Assembly (NCBI GenBank): GCA_002329525.1
Contig: DCTI01000017.1
Span: 4,293-19,057, forward strand
DNA: 14,765 nucleotides
Origin: Negativicutes bacterium UBA1444
GTDB taxonomy: Bacteria; Bacillota; Negativicutes; UBA1444
Reading direction: 5' to 3'
Shown here one piece after another: positions 1-6,346 of the stretch. Under the pieces are notes generated by a model that made no database searches, was not told where the DNA came from, and saw nothing but the letters and a program-made list of their open reading frames with translations. Positions within the stretch are counted from its first letter, which is position 1. Every line of letters begins with the position of its first letter. A program made the position numbers and the translations under genes.

Positions 1-492
1 GAGCTGCTCGCGGACGAGAAGGAGTGCGCCGAACACGCCATGCTGATCGATCTCGGCCGCAATGACATCGGCCGGATCAGCCTGCCGGGAACCGTCCAAG
101 TCACCAAACTGATGGAAGTCGAAAACTTCTCGCACGTCATGCATATCGTATCGGAAGTCAACGGTACTCTCGACCCGAAATATACGGCCACGGAAGTTCT
201 GCAGGCCTGCTTTCCCGCCGGAACCGTCAGCGGCGCCCCCAAGATCCGGGCCATCGAGATCATCAACGAACTGGAATCCGAGCGCCGGGGGCCTTACGCC
301 GGCGCCGTCGGCTATTTCGACTTCCGGGGCAACATGGACACCTGCATCACCATCCGCACGTTCCGGATCGAAGGCGACCAGGTGACAATCCAGACCGGCG
401 GCGGCATTGTCGCCGACTCGGTTCCGGAGACGGAATACCAGGAAATTCGCCACAAGGCCAACGTGCTGTTTCAAGTGCTGGGAGGAAATTAA
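1..492 (+). CDS. trpE: Anthranilate synthase component I, 3' part
   Basis: This is the C-terminal 163 residues of a chorismate-binding enzyme; the reading frame is open from base 1 and its start lies before the window. Anthranilate synthase I makes anthranilate from chorismate with ammonia supplied by the TrpG subunit, the first step of tryptophan synthesis. Visible motifs are [21 protein letters not shown] at the left edge, [41 protein letters not shown] and [16 protein letters not shown]. The GTVSGAPK form is typical of TrpE, whereas PabB usually has GSITGAPK, so I favour TrpE. The residue block that best separates TrpE from PabB lies upstream and cannot be seen. It ends in GGAGGAAATTAA, so the ribosome binding site of trpG overlaps its stop, and the two are translationally coupled. 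Confidence 0.9.
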   Translation, partial: ELLADEKECAEHAMLIDLGRNDIGRISLPGTVQVTKLMEVENFSHVMHIVSEVNGTLDPKYTATEVLQACFPAGTVSGAPKIRAIEIINELESERRGPYAGAVGYFDFRGNMDTCITIRTFRIEGDQVTIQTGGGIVADSVPETEYQEIRHKANVLFQVLGGN

Positions 493-495
493 GCC

Positions 496-1062
496 ATGAT
501 TCTGCTGATCGACAATTACGATTCCTTTACCTACAACGTCTACCAGGCAATCGCCAATCTGGGCCGCTCCTTGCGGGTCGTGCGCAATGACTGCGTTACT
601 CTCAATGAAATAGCCGCCGGCAATTACGAAGCGCTCATTATCTCCCCCGGTCCGGGCACGCCGGACGATGCCGGGATCAGCAAGGAAGCCGTCCGGAACT
701 TTGCCGGGAAACTGCCGATTCTGGGAATCTGCCTCGGCCATCAGGTCATCGGCGAAGCCTTCGGGGCAAAAGTCATCCGGGCGCCATTGCCGGTGCACGG
801 GAAAACCGCCAAAATCCAGCATAATGGCCACGGGCTCTATACCAACCTGCCCCAACCGCTGACCGCCGGCAGGTACCACTCGTTGATCGTCGAACGCTCC
901 ACTCTGCCGGACTGCCTGGAAATCACGGCAACCAATGACGAAGGCCTGATTATGGGAATGCGGCATAAAGACTTCAATGTGCAGGGACTCCAGTTCCACC
1001 CCGAATCGATTCTCACCCCCGATGGCGGAAAATTGTTGGCCAATTTTCTCGACGCCATCTAG
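496..1062 (+). CDS. trpG: Anthranilate/aminodeoxychorismate synthase glutamine amidotransferase
   Basis: A full-length (188 aa) class I glutamine amidotransferase that hydrolyses glutamine and passes ammonia to the chorismate-binding subunit encoded just upstream. It begins with ILLIDNYDSFTYN, has the SPGPGTP oxyanion-loop motif (50-56), the nucleophile Cys79 in GICLGHQ, the HSLIVE motif and the His168/Glu170 pair in LQFHPES. Length matches the family. The ATG lies three bases after the trpE stop, with GGAGG at 481-485 as the ribosome binding site. Such subunits often serve both tryptophan and folate (PabA) synthesis. No trpD follows, so a shared or folate role cannot be excluded; the trpE-like partner makes TrpG the better name. 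Confidence 0.92.
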   Translation: MILLIDNYDSFTYNVYQAIANLGRSLRVVRNDCVTLNEIAAGNYEALIISPGPGTPDDAGISKEAVRNFAGKLPILGICLGHQVIGEAFGAKVIRAPLPVHGKTAKIQHNGHGLYTNLPQPLTAGRYHSLIVERSTLPDCLEITATNDEGLIMGMRHKDFNVQGLQFHPESILTPDGGKLLANFLDAI

Positions 1063-1149
1063 ACGGTCTTGCTGAAGAGGGTTTAGCTCCGGCGTCGCGA
1101 ATTATATCCATCAGGGATTCCTAGACTGACGACAAAGGAGGAAATTCGC

Positions 1150-1701
1150 ATGCGCAAAAGCTCGGTAATATTGCTCATTGGAGTTCTGTTGTTCGCCGCA
1201 ACGCCGTTGCAACCGGCAACCGCCAAGTCCGGACCAGACTGCAACTTTTCCATGCTGGATCTCGACTTCACCAAAATGTTGTCCGTCGAATTCGGTCGCA
1301 TTAGCTTGTCCGTATGCGATGTTGTCGCACATCGGGAAAAAAATTTTGGCTACGGCGAAATGGCGATCGCCCAAGGACTCTCTTCCATAAGCGGTCAATC
1401 TTTGGCCCATATCCTGCATCTACGCAACGATGAAAAAATGGGCTGGGGAAAAATCGCCAAGGAGCTGGGAGTAAAAGTGTCCGATGCGGTCCATCGCTCT
1501 TCTTCGGTGCTGGACCGGATAGGGCTGTCTGGTGAAGCGGTCAGAATCCGCATCGAAATCGGCCAGGATGATCATGATAATGGGCATGATAACGGCCCGG
1601 GAAAAAATCCGGACAAAAAGACGGACAATGCCGACCCGCATCATGACAAACCGGGAAATCAAAACAAGCCCGGCAATAATCCGGGTCGCGGCAACAAATA
1701 G
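1150..1701 (+). CDS. Small secreted protein with polar low-complexity tail
   Basis: A 183-residue protein with a clear Sec signal peptide: MRK, a hydrophobic core to about residue 20, and a likely cut after ATA (residue 25). The mature part has two cysteines (31 and 56), possibly a disulfide. A central region (about 70-130) contains YGEMAIAQGLSSISGQS and MGWGKIAKELGVKVSD, a helix-turn-like pattern I associate with a family of uncharacterised exported bacterial proteins. The last 45 residues or so are almost only D, H, N, G, P and K, ending NPGRGNK, and are probably disordered and perhaps metal-binding because of the His/Asp clusters. Ribosome binding site AAAGGAGG is at 1135-1142. It sits 87 bases after trpG with no terminator seen between. 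Function unknown. Confidence 0.85.
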   Translation: MRKSSVILLIGVLLFAATPLQPATAKSGPDCNFSMLDLDFTKMLSVEFGRISLSVCDVVAHREKNFGYGEMAIAQGLSSISGQSLAHILHLRNDEKMGWGKIAKELGVKVSDAVHRSSSVLDRIGLSGEAVRIRIEIGQDDHDNGHDNGPGKNPDKKTDNADPHHDKPGNQNKPGNNPGRGNK

Positions 1702-1729
1702 ACTTTCTGAACAAAACGGACGAACCCTG

Positions 1730-1772
1730 AACAAGAAACGCGCCGGTGTTTTAAACCGGCGCGTTTCTTGTT
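1730..1772. terminator. Bidirectional intrinsic terminator between convergent genes
   Basis: A perfect 18-bp inverted repeat (arms 1730-1747 and 1755-1772) with a 7-base loop. The arm core is CGCGCCGG and each outer end is TTTCTTGTT in its own direction, giving U-rich tails on both strands. It sits between the stop of the secreted protein gene and the stop of the convergent 5-formyl-THF cyclo-ligase gene, so it probably ends both transcripts. Confidence 0.9.
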
Positions 1773-1777
1773 CTATC

Positions 1778-2374
1778 TTAACCACAAGCGATAATTCCGG
1801 TCTCCGTCAACAGATAGTGCATTCGGATATCATGCGGTTCGCGCGGTACAGCCGTCACGACTTGACAGTCCCAGGCCAGGCCGAGCCGGACTGAATGGCT
1901 CGTCCGCGAAAAGAACCGGTCATAATAACCGGCCCCCATGCCCAGGCGATTGCCGGTTCGGTCGAATGCCACGCCCGGCACCACGATCAGGTCGAGTGAA
2001 GCTCCGGCACCAAGAATTTCCGAATCCGGCTTCGGCATCTTCAAACCATATTTGCCGACGATCAGATCCTGCAGGCTGCCGATAACGGCAGCGGACATTT
2101 CGCCGTATTTGTTCCCCAGCAGCGGCGCGTAGACCTCTTTGCCCCGATGCAAGGCGTCCTCGATCAATCCTGCCGTCGCCGTTTCATCGGCCGTGGCGAC
2201 ATAGAACATCACCGACCGGCATTGCTGATAAACCGGCCAGCCCGCAAACAGTTCCGCGATTCGGCGATTCCATATCTCTCTTTGCGCAGGAGAGACGGCA
2301 CTGCGAGCGCGCAAAAATTCGTTGCGCAACTCCTGTTTGCCATTCGGCGGCGTCGTTGTATCCACGACCATCAT
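1778..2374 (-). CDS. 5-formyltetrahydrofolate cyclo-ligase
   Basis: About 198 residues, the usual length for the MTHFS/YgfA family, which converts 5-formyl-THF and ATP to 5,10-methenyl-THF and so returns stored folate to one-carbon metabolism. Visible are the N-terminal KQELRNEFLRAR basic helix, FYVATADE, the YGLKMPKP segment, and the signature VPGVAFDRTGNRLGMGAGYYDRFF at 132-155. The start is uncertain: GGAGG (2375-2379) touches the first ATG (2374), is 3 bases from a second ATG (2371) and 9 bases from an in-frame GTG (2365). The later starts have better spacing and cost only 1-3 residues. It lies 47 bases behind the molybdate regulator gene on the same strand and may share its transcript. 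The gene ends at the bidirectional terminator. Confidence 0.93.
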   Translation of the reverse strand: MMVVDTTTPPNGKQELRNEFLRARSAVSPAQREIWNRRIAELFAGWPVYQQCRSVMFYVATADETATAGLIEDALHRGKEVYAPLLGNKYGEMSAAVIGSLQDLIVGKYGLKMPKPDSEILGAGASLDLIVVPGVAFDRTGNRLGMGAGYYDRFFSRTSHSVRLGLAWDCQVVTAVPREPHDIRMHYLLTETGIIACG

Positions 2375-2421
2375 CCTCCGTATTTCCGGTCAGTCCATGA
2401 AATCGACCGTCAATGCCGAAT

Positions 2422-3354
2422 TTATATTTCGGCGATGATTTGCCCGATTTGCCTCAGGTCGTAGCCGCCCATCCCCTCGATTTCGTTCCGAAACGCCGAC
2501 GATCGGAGAATCGACAGCATGGTCTGAAAGGCCGGCTTACCGGCGTCCTCGCGGCGGACCACCAAATCGTAGCGTTCCTGCTGCATCGGCACGAAGTCGA
2601 TATTCGCCACCTGCAGGGCCGCCTTTTCCGTCCCGATCCCCACGTCGGCCTCGCCCCGGGCCACGCAACTGGCGACTGCCAGGTGGCTCGTCTCCTCACG
2701 GTCATAACCCCCGATCAGATTCCGGTCCAACCCGGCGGCCCGCAATTTCTCATCCAGCAATACTCGGGCACCTGATCCCCGTTCCCGGTTTACCAGCCGA
2801 ATTCCCGGCTTTAGCAAATCCGTCCAGTGATGAATGCCGAGCGGATTGCCCCGGGTCACGAAAAACCCGGCAGTCCGGTACACCAGATTGACGATCAGCA
2901 CTGGATGCCCCGGCAACAACCGACGAACATAGGGAGTGTTGTAGGAGTCGGTGTCGCTGTCCCAAAGATGCGTAGTCGCCACATTGGCCCGGCCGTGATA
3001 AAGCGCTGACAATCCGTCAATGCTGCCGACATAGTTGCGCAAGATACGAACCTGCGGCAGCTGTTTTTCCAGATGGCGGGTCAAAATATCCAAAACCGGA
3101 TCCTGGCCGCAAATAATCATTTCCTCCGACATTGCCGGCGCCGCTGGATTCGCTGGAACCTGGCTGCTGGCCACCGTACGGATGCTTCCTTTGGATTTTT
3201 TGATGTATACTTCTACATCGGCCGCTTCGATCCGCATCTTTCGGCCGATCCGATATGCGGGAAAATCGCCGCGTTTGATCATTTCATAGACCGTAAACCG
3301 GGTCACTTTTAGCAACTTGGCCACTTCTTCCGGCGTGTAGGACAGTGTTTCCAT
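2422..3354 (-). CDS. HTH–substrate-binding-domain regulator of molybdate/tungstate uptake
   Basis: A 310-residue one-component regulator. Residues 5-55 form an excisionase/MerR-like helix-turn-helix (YTPEEVAKLLKVTRFTVYEM, then FPAYRIGRKMRIEAADVEVYI). After a linker (56-78) comes a PBP-like domain (about 79-305; the PF12727 type also found in molybdopterin and molybdate genes), with ICGQDPVLDILTRHLE, NREGRSGAR-like text at 189-196 (NRERGSGARVLLD) and ASCVARGEADVGIGTE. There is no signal peptide, so the binding domain should sense a ligand inside the cell. It is divergent from modABC, which makes molybdate or tungstate the likely ligand and the mod promoter the likely target; that is inference from context and family. 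Start ATG has GGAGG 8 bases upstream. Whether it represses or activates cannot be read from sequence. Confidence 0.85.
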   Translation of the reverse strand: METLSYTPEEVAKLLKVTRFTVYEMIKRGDFPAYRIGRKMRIEAADVEVYIKKSKGSIRTVASSQVPANPAAPAMSEEMIICGQDPVLDILTRHLEKQLPQVRILRNYVGSIDGLSALYHGRANVATTHLWDSDTDSYNTPYVRRLLPGHPVLIVNLVYRTAGFFVTRGNPLGIHHWTDLLKPGIRLVNRERGSGARVLLDEKLRAAGLDRNLIGGYDREETSHLAVASCVARGEADVGIGTEKAALQVANIDFVPMQQERYDLVVRREDAGKPAFQTMLSILRSSAFRNEIEGMGGYDLRQIGQIIAEI

Positions 3355-3398
3355 CGCGGAAGCCTCCCTGTTTTCCGTTTCGCTAACATTTCCAGCCC

Positions 3399-3428
3399 TT
3401 GCAATTATCTTACAGGAAACTATATAAT
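3399..3428 (+). promoter_or_regulatory. Sigma-A promoter for modABC
   Basis: TTGCAA (3399-3404), 18-base spacer, TATAAT (3423-3428). The expected start near 3435 gives a leader of about 160 bases before modA. It is by far the best promoter match in this divergent region, and the pentamer array begins about five bases after the predicted start. Confidence 0.6.
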
Positions 3429-3439
3429 AACGCCATAGA

Positions 3440-3475
3440 GTTTTTGTTGTGTTATGTTATGTTTTGTTGTGTTTT
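3440..3475. repeat. Tandem GTTNT pentamer array, candidate operator
   Basis: From 3446 to 3475 the plus strand reads as six contiguous pentamers: GTTGT, GTTAT, GTTAT, GTTTT, GTTGT, GTTTT. Another GTTTT (3440-3444) lies one base out of phase in front. The array also gives an exact 12-base direct repeat, TTTTGTTGTGTT, at 3442-3453 and 3462-3473, a 20-base period or about two helical turns. It lies just downstream of the predicted modABC start and 86 bases from the regulator gene, where a bound protein could block transcription. Operator function is inferred from position. Confidence 0.55.
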
Positions 3476-3597
3476 CCAAGTCGGACTGTTTATGCACCCG
3501 AACACCAGCAACGTCCAGGCCGACCTGCCGCATGGCGGCGCCCGCGTCGCTTGAACTGTTTTTATAATCAATACAATACGGACAAGGAGGCAACCTC

Positions 3598-4410
3598 ATG
3601 CGCATGAGCTTATTCTCCCCGATGATCGGACTGTTGTCGGTTCTTTTGTTGTTCACCGGCTGCGGCGGCGGTTCAGCGCCCGCCAAACCGGCGGCTACTC
3701 CCGCGGCACCGCCGGTGGAGTTGACGGTTTCTGCTGCGGTAAGTTTGAAGGACGCATTAAAAGACCTCCAAACCGCTTATCTGACAAAAGCTCCTCATGT
3801 AAAACTTGTCTTCAACCTGGGGGCGTCCGGCTCCCTGCAGAAACAAATTGAACAAGGCGCACCGGCGGACATCTTTATTTCGGCGGCGCCAAAACAAATG
3901 AACGAGCTGGAAAGCAAGAGCATGATTCAGAAGCCAACCCGCCGCAATCTGGTCGAAAACAAGCTGGTCTTGATCGTGCCGCAAAACTCGCCGCTGAAGA
4001 TTGCCAAATTTGAAGAGTTGGCGAACAGTGACATGAAAAGGCTCGGCATCGGTGAACCGAACGTCGTTCCCGCCGGCCAGTACGCGCAGCAGGCGCTGAA
4101 AAAACTGGGAATCTGGGATCAGGTTGCCGACCGAATCGTATTCGCCAAAGATGTGCGCACCGTCCTGGCTTATGTGGAAACCGGCAATGTCGACGCCGGC
4201 ATCGTCTACAAGACAGATGCGGCCGCCAGCAGCAAGGTGAAAATCGCCGCAATCGCCCCCGAAGGCAGTCACCAGCCAGTCCTCTATCCGGCGGCGATCC
4301 TGGCCGGCAGCAAGAATGTCAAGGCCGCGGAAGATTTTATGGTCTTCCTGTCCAGCCCGGATGGCAAAGCAATTTTTGAAAAACATGGTTTTGTGATGTC
4401 AAAACCATGA
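3598..4410 (+). CDS. modA: Molybdate/tungstate-binding lipoprotein ModA
   Basis: A 270-residue extracellular solute-binding protein anchored as a lipoprotein: MRMSLFSPM, hydrophobic core, then lipobox LFTGC with the modified Cys22, followed by a Gly/Ala/Pro linker to about residue 40. The mature domain has the ModA pattern VSAAVSLKDALKDLQ (44-58), VFNLGASGSLQKQIEQGAPA (71-90) and DIFISAA, where the Ser residues near 49 and 78 are the usual oxyanion ligands. Later LGIGEPNVVPAGQYAQQAL and GNVDAGIVYKTDA match the second lobe. It captures molybdate or tungstate and hands it to ModBC. The ribosome binding site AAGGAGG is 7 bases before ATG. The last four bases ATGA are shared with modB. Molybdate and tungstate cannot be told apart by eye. 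Confidence 0.93.
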   Translation: MRMSLFSPMIGLLSVLLLFTGCGGGSAPAKPAATPAAPPVELTVSAAVSLKDALKDLQTAYLTKAPHVKLVFNLGASGSLQKQIEQGAPADIFISAAPKQMNELESKSMIQKPTRRNLVENKLVLIVPQNSPLKIAKFEELANSDMKRLGIGEPNVVPAGQYAQQALKKLGIWDQVADRIVFAKDVRTVLAYVETGNVDAGIVYKTDAAASSKVKIAAIAPEGSHQPVLYPAAILAGSKNVKAAEDFMVFLSSPDGKAIFEKHGFVMSKP

Positions 4411-5114
4411 ATGAAACCGGCATCGGCATGATCGAATGGCAACCGGTATTTTTATCGATCAAAGTCGCTTTTGCTTCCTTATCCATCGTTCTGATCCTAG
4501 GTGTCGCTTGCGCCTATGGAATGCGTCGATGGCAATTCCCCGGCAAAGCGGCCCTGGAAGCCATATTTTCCCTTCCCCTGGTCCTGCCGCCGGTGGTGAC
4601 CGGTTTTATCCTGCTGGTGTTGATCGGCAAGCAGGGGCCCCTGGGGCGAGTTCTGGAAAACTGCTTTCAGATCCAGCTCATTTTCACGCCGTATGCGGCC
4701 ATCCTGGCCGGCATCGTGGTGGCTTTTCCCCTGATGTACCAAAGCGTCAAGGCAGCTTTTCAAAGCATCGATCCCAAGCTGGAAGATGCCGCCCGGACTC
4801 TGGGCGCCAGTGAGTGGCGGGTGTTCCGGACCGTGACCCTGCCCTTGGCCTGGCCAGGAGTAGTCGCCGGTATCGTGTTGTCCTTCGCGCGCGCTTTGGG
4901 CGAGTTCGGCGCGACCATCATGGTTGCCGGAAATATTCCGGGTAAGACCCAGACCCTCCCGCTGGCCATCTATTTCGCGGCGGAATCCAATGATATGACC
5001 CTGGCTGGTTTGTATGTCCTGATCATCAGCCTGCTCACTTTTTCAATGATCCTGTGGGTCAACCTGTGGACCAAAAAGAAAAATGTTCCATTGCCTATCA
5101 AAGAGGTGTCCTGA
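4407..5114 (+). CDS. modB: Molybdate ABC transporter permease ModB
   Basis: A 235-residue inner-membrane permease of the MetI fold with about five or six hydrophobic spans (near 14-37, 50-73, 95-118, 150-170 and 198-222). The EAA loop that contacts the ATPase is EDAARTLGASEWRVFRTVTL (126-145), followed by PLAWPG; ARALGEFGATIMVAGNIPGK (161-180) is characteristic of ModB/CysTW permeases. The start ATG overlaps the modA stop as ATGA; there is no independent strong ribosome binding site, so translation is probably coupled. An alternative start at Met8 (4428) is possible. It forms the membrane channel with ModC. Confidence 0.94.
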   Translation: MNETGIGMIEWQPVFLSIKVAFASLSIVLILGVACAYGMRRWQFPGKAALEAIFSLPLVLPPVVTGFILLVLIGKQGPLGRVLENCFQIQLIFTPYAAILAGIVVAFPLMYQSVKAAFQSIDPKLEDAARTLGASEWRVFRTVTLPLAWPGVVAGIVLSFARALGEFGATIMVAGNIPGKTQTLPLAIYFAAESNDMTLAGLYVLIISLLTFSMILWVNLWTKKKNVPLPIKEVS

Positions 5115-5764
5115 TGCTATCCGTCGATATTATAAAAAATCTGCCTGATTTCTCCCTGTCCATCCGGTTCAGCATCGAGCGGGACATCTTGGTGCTGTTC
5201 GGACCGTCCGGCTGTGGAAAAACAACCACCTTGCGTTCGATCGCCGGTCTGCTGCAACCGGACGGTGGCCGGATCGTCAACGATGGAGAAGTTTTTTTCG
5301 ACTCGACCAACAAAATTTTCATTCCACCCCGCCAGCGTCGGATCGGCTATATGTTCCAAGATTTTGCCCTGTTTCCGCATATGAACGTTTACCGGAACAT
5401 CTGGTATGGCGTCCGCGACCACGACCAGGAAGCGCGGCAAATGTACGAAAAATTGACGAATCTGCTGAAAATCGGCCATCTGGCCGAGCGTTCCCCGGGG
5501 CAGTTATCCGGCGGGGAGAAGCAACGGGTCGCGCTGGCCCGGGCCTTGATGGCCCAGCCAAAAATTCTGCTGCTTGACGAACCGCTGTCTTCCCTGGATA
5601 CCGAGACGCGCCGGGAAATCCGAAACGAGCTGCGGGAAATGCAAAGGATCTGGAACATCCCCTTCATTCTGGTGACACACGACCCGGACGAAGCCCGTTT
5701 TCTGGGCGACCAGGTGCTCTATATGCAAAAAGGCCGCCAGGTTGGGCTGGCGACCTCCGGTTGA
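5114..5764 (+). CDS. modC: Molybdate ABC transporter ATPase ModC, short form without TOBE domain
   Basis: A 216-residue ABC ATPase that powers molybdate/tungstate import. Walker A is GPSGCGKTT (30-38), the Q-loop Gln82 lies in YMFQDFALFPHM, the signature LSGGEKQRVALARAL is at 131-145, Walker B ILLLDEP at 151-157 and the switch His189 in VTHDPDEA. I start it at the ATG overlapping the modB stop (TGATG), with AGAGG about eight bases before; the open frame continues upstream but inside modB. Classical ModC is about 350 residues and carries a C-terminal TOBE/MOP oxyanion-binding domain; this one stops directly after the nucleotide-binding domain, so cytoplasmic feedback by bound molybdate at ModC is not expected. 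Confidence 0.92.
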   Translation: MLSVDIIKNLPDFSLSIRFSIERDILVLFGPSGCGKTTTLRSIAGLLQPDGGRIVNDGEVFFDSTNKIFIPPRQRRIGYMFQDFALFPHMNVYRNIWYGVRDHDQEARQMYEKLTNLLKIGHLAERSPGQLSGGEKQRVALARALMAQPKILLLDEPLSSLDTETRREIRNELREMQRIWNIPFILVTHDPDEARFLGDQVLYMQKGRQVGLATSG

Positions 5765-5792
5765 CTCATTCCTGTTTCCGCGGTTCTTTGGC

Positions 5793-6257
5793 CTATTTCC
5801 CGCCGCGAACCATCTTCAAAACCTCTTCGATGTCCGGCAGTTCGGGGATGTCGTATACTTTAACCCAGACCACTTTTCCCGCTTCGTCAATGAGGACGTT
5901 GGCCCGGGCGGAAAATCCCTTGTCATCCAGGAACAGGCCGTAATCCTGCGCCACTTTGCCATGCGGCCAAAAATCGGCCAACAGTTTCACATTGGCGACC
6001 CCCAGTTCCTTAGCCCAGGCGTTTTTGCTCGGATAGGAGTCAATGCTCATGCCCAGGGGCACAGTGTTGTATTTTTCAAACTCGGCCAGATTGTCTTCCA
6101 GCGACTTCATCTGTTGGGCGCAAACAGCGGTCCAGGCCAGAGGATGCCAGGATAGCAGCACTTTCTTGCCGCGGTATTCGGCCAGGCTCACATCCTGCAC
6201 CCGGTTGTCCTTCAGCGTGAAATCCGGTGCCATATCGCCTACGTCAATTCTTTTCAT
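5793..6257 (-). CDS. Peroxiredoxin, 1-Cys type
   Basis: A 154-residue AhpC/TSA-fold peroxidase that reduces hydrogen peroxide or organic peroxides in the cytoplasm. The start is IDVGDMAPDFTLKDN; the active-site loop is HPLAWTAVCAQQM, giving the P-x3-T-x2-C arrangement Pro39, Thr43 and peroxidatic Cys46. Cys46 is the only cysteine, so a resolving thiol must come from another molecule. MSIDSYPSKNAWAKELG and the late Arg (in FSARANVLIDEAG) match the family. GGAGG stands four bases before the ATG. It is the last gene of the minus-strand series and lies only 28 bases from, and convergent with, modC. A Fur/PerR-like inverted repeat sits just ahead of its ribosome binding site. Confidence 0.92.
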   Translation of the reverse strand: MKRIDVGDMAPDFTLKDNRVQDVSLAEYRGKKVLLSWHPLAWTAVCAQQMKSLEDNLAEFEKYNTVPLGMSIDSYPSKNAWAKELGVANVKLLADFWPHGKVAQDYGLFLDDKGFSARANVLIDEAGKVVWVKVYDIPELPDIEEVLKMVRGGK

Positions 6258-6279
6258 GATGATCCCTCCATTCTATTAT

Positions 6280-6294
6280 GGATAATTTTTATCC
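6280..6294. promoter_or_regulatory. Fur/PerR-like inverted repeat upstream of the peroxiredoxin gene
   Basis: GGATAA and TTATCC flank three T residues (6280-6294), a perfect 6-bp-arm inverted repeat. Read as a 7-1-7 box it is one base away from the GATAATNATTATC pattern of Fur-family sites. It lies 12 bases before the GGAGG of a peroxiredoxin gene, the kind of target PerR controls in Firmicutes. The A/T-rich setting makes a chance match possible. Confidence 0.35.
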
Positions 6295-6317
6295 GTTATG
6301 TTATTATTTTACCACAC

Positions 6318-6343
6318 GCAGGAAAATTCCTGCTATTTTTTTT
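6318..6343 (+). terminator. Plus-strand intrinsic terminator with no plus-strand gene before it
   Basis: GCAGGA (6318-6323) pairs with TCCTGC (6328-6333) around an AAAT loop, followed on the plus strand by TA and eight T residues (6336-6343). The T tract marks plus-strand direction; on the minus strand the hairpin is followed by mixed sequence. The nearest plus-strand gene is modC, ending 550 bases earlier. The same hairpin lies between the URO-D-like and peroxiredoxin genes. Confidence 0.6.
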
Positions 6344-6346
6344 ATT

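Noticed and set aside
3440..3475. Pentamer array as a CRISPR or phase-variation microsatellite
   Set aside because: There are no spacers, so it is not CRISPR; units differ at one position and lie in a promoter leader, which fits an operator better than slippage repeats.
3563..3568. TATAAT close to modA as its -10 box
   Set aside because: No -35 element at a suitable distance, and the start would fall almost on the ribosome binding site; 3399-3428 is better.
3476..3597. Molybdenum cofactor (Moco) riboswitch before modA
   Set aside because: The position fits, but I could not match the conserved Moco RNA sequence blocks; only generic hairpins are visible.
3420..3686. Minus-strand frame through the mod leader and modA start
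   Set aside because: It crosses the promoter, the pentamers and the modA signal peptide, and lacks a ribosome binding site; any protein-like stretch near 3480-3560 is too short to call a pseudogene.
5054..5113. Earlier start for modC
   Set aside because: It lies inside modB, and the extra residues do not belong to the ABC fold; the TGATG overlap start is better.
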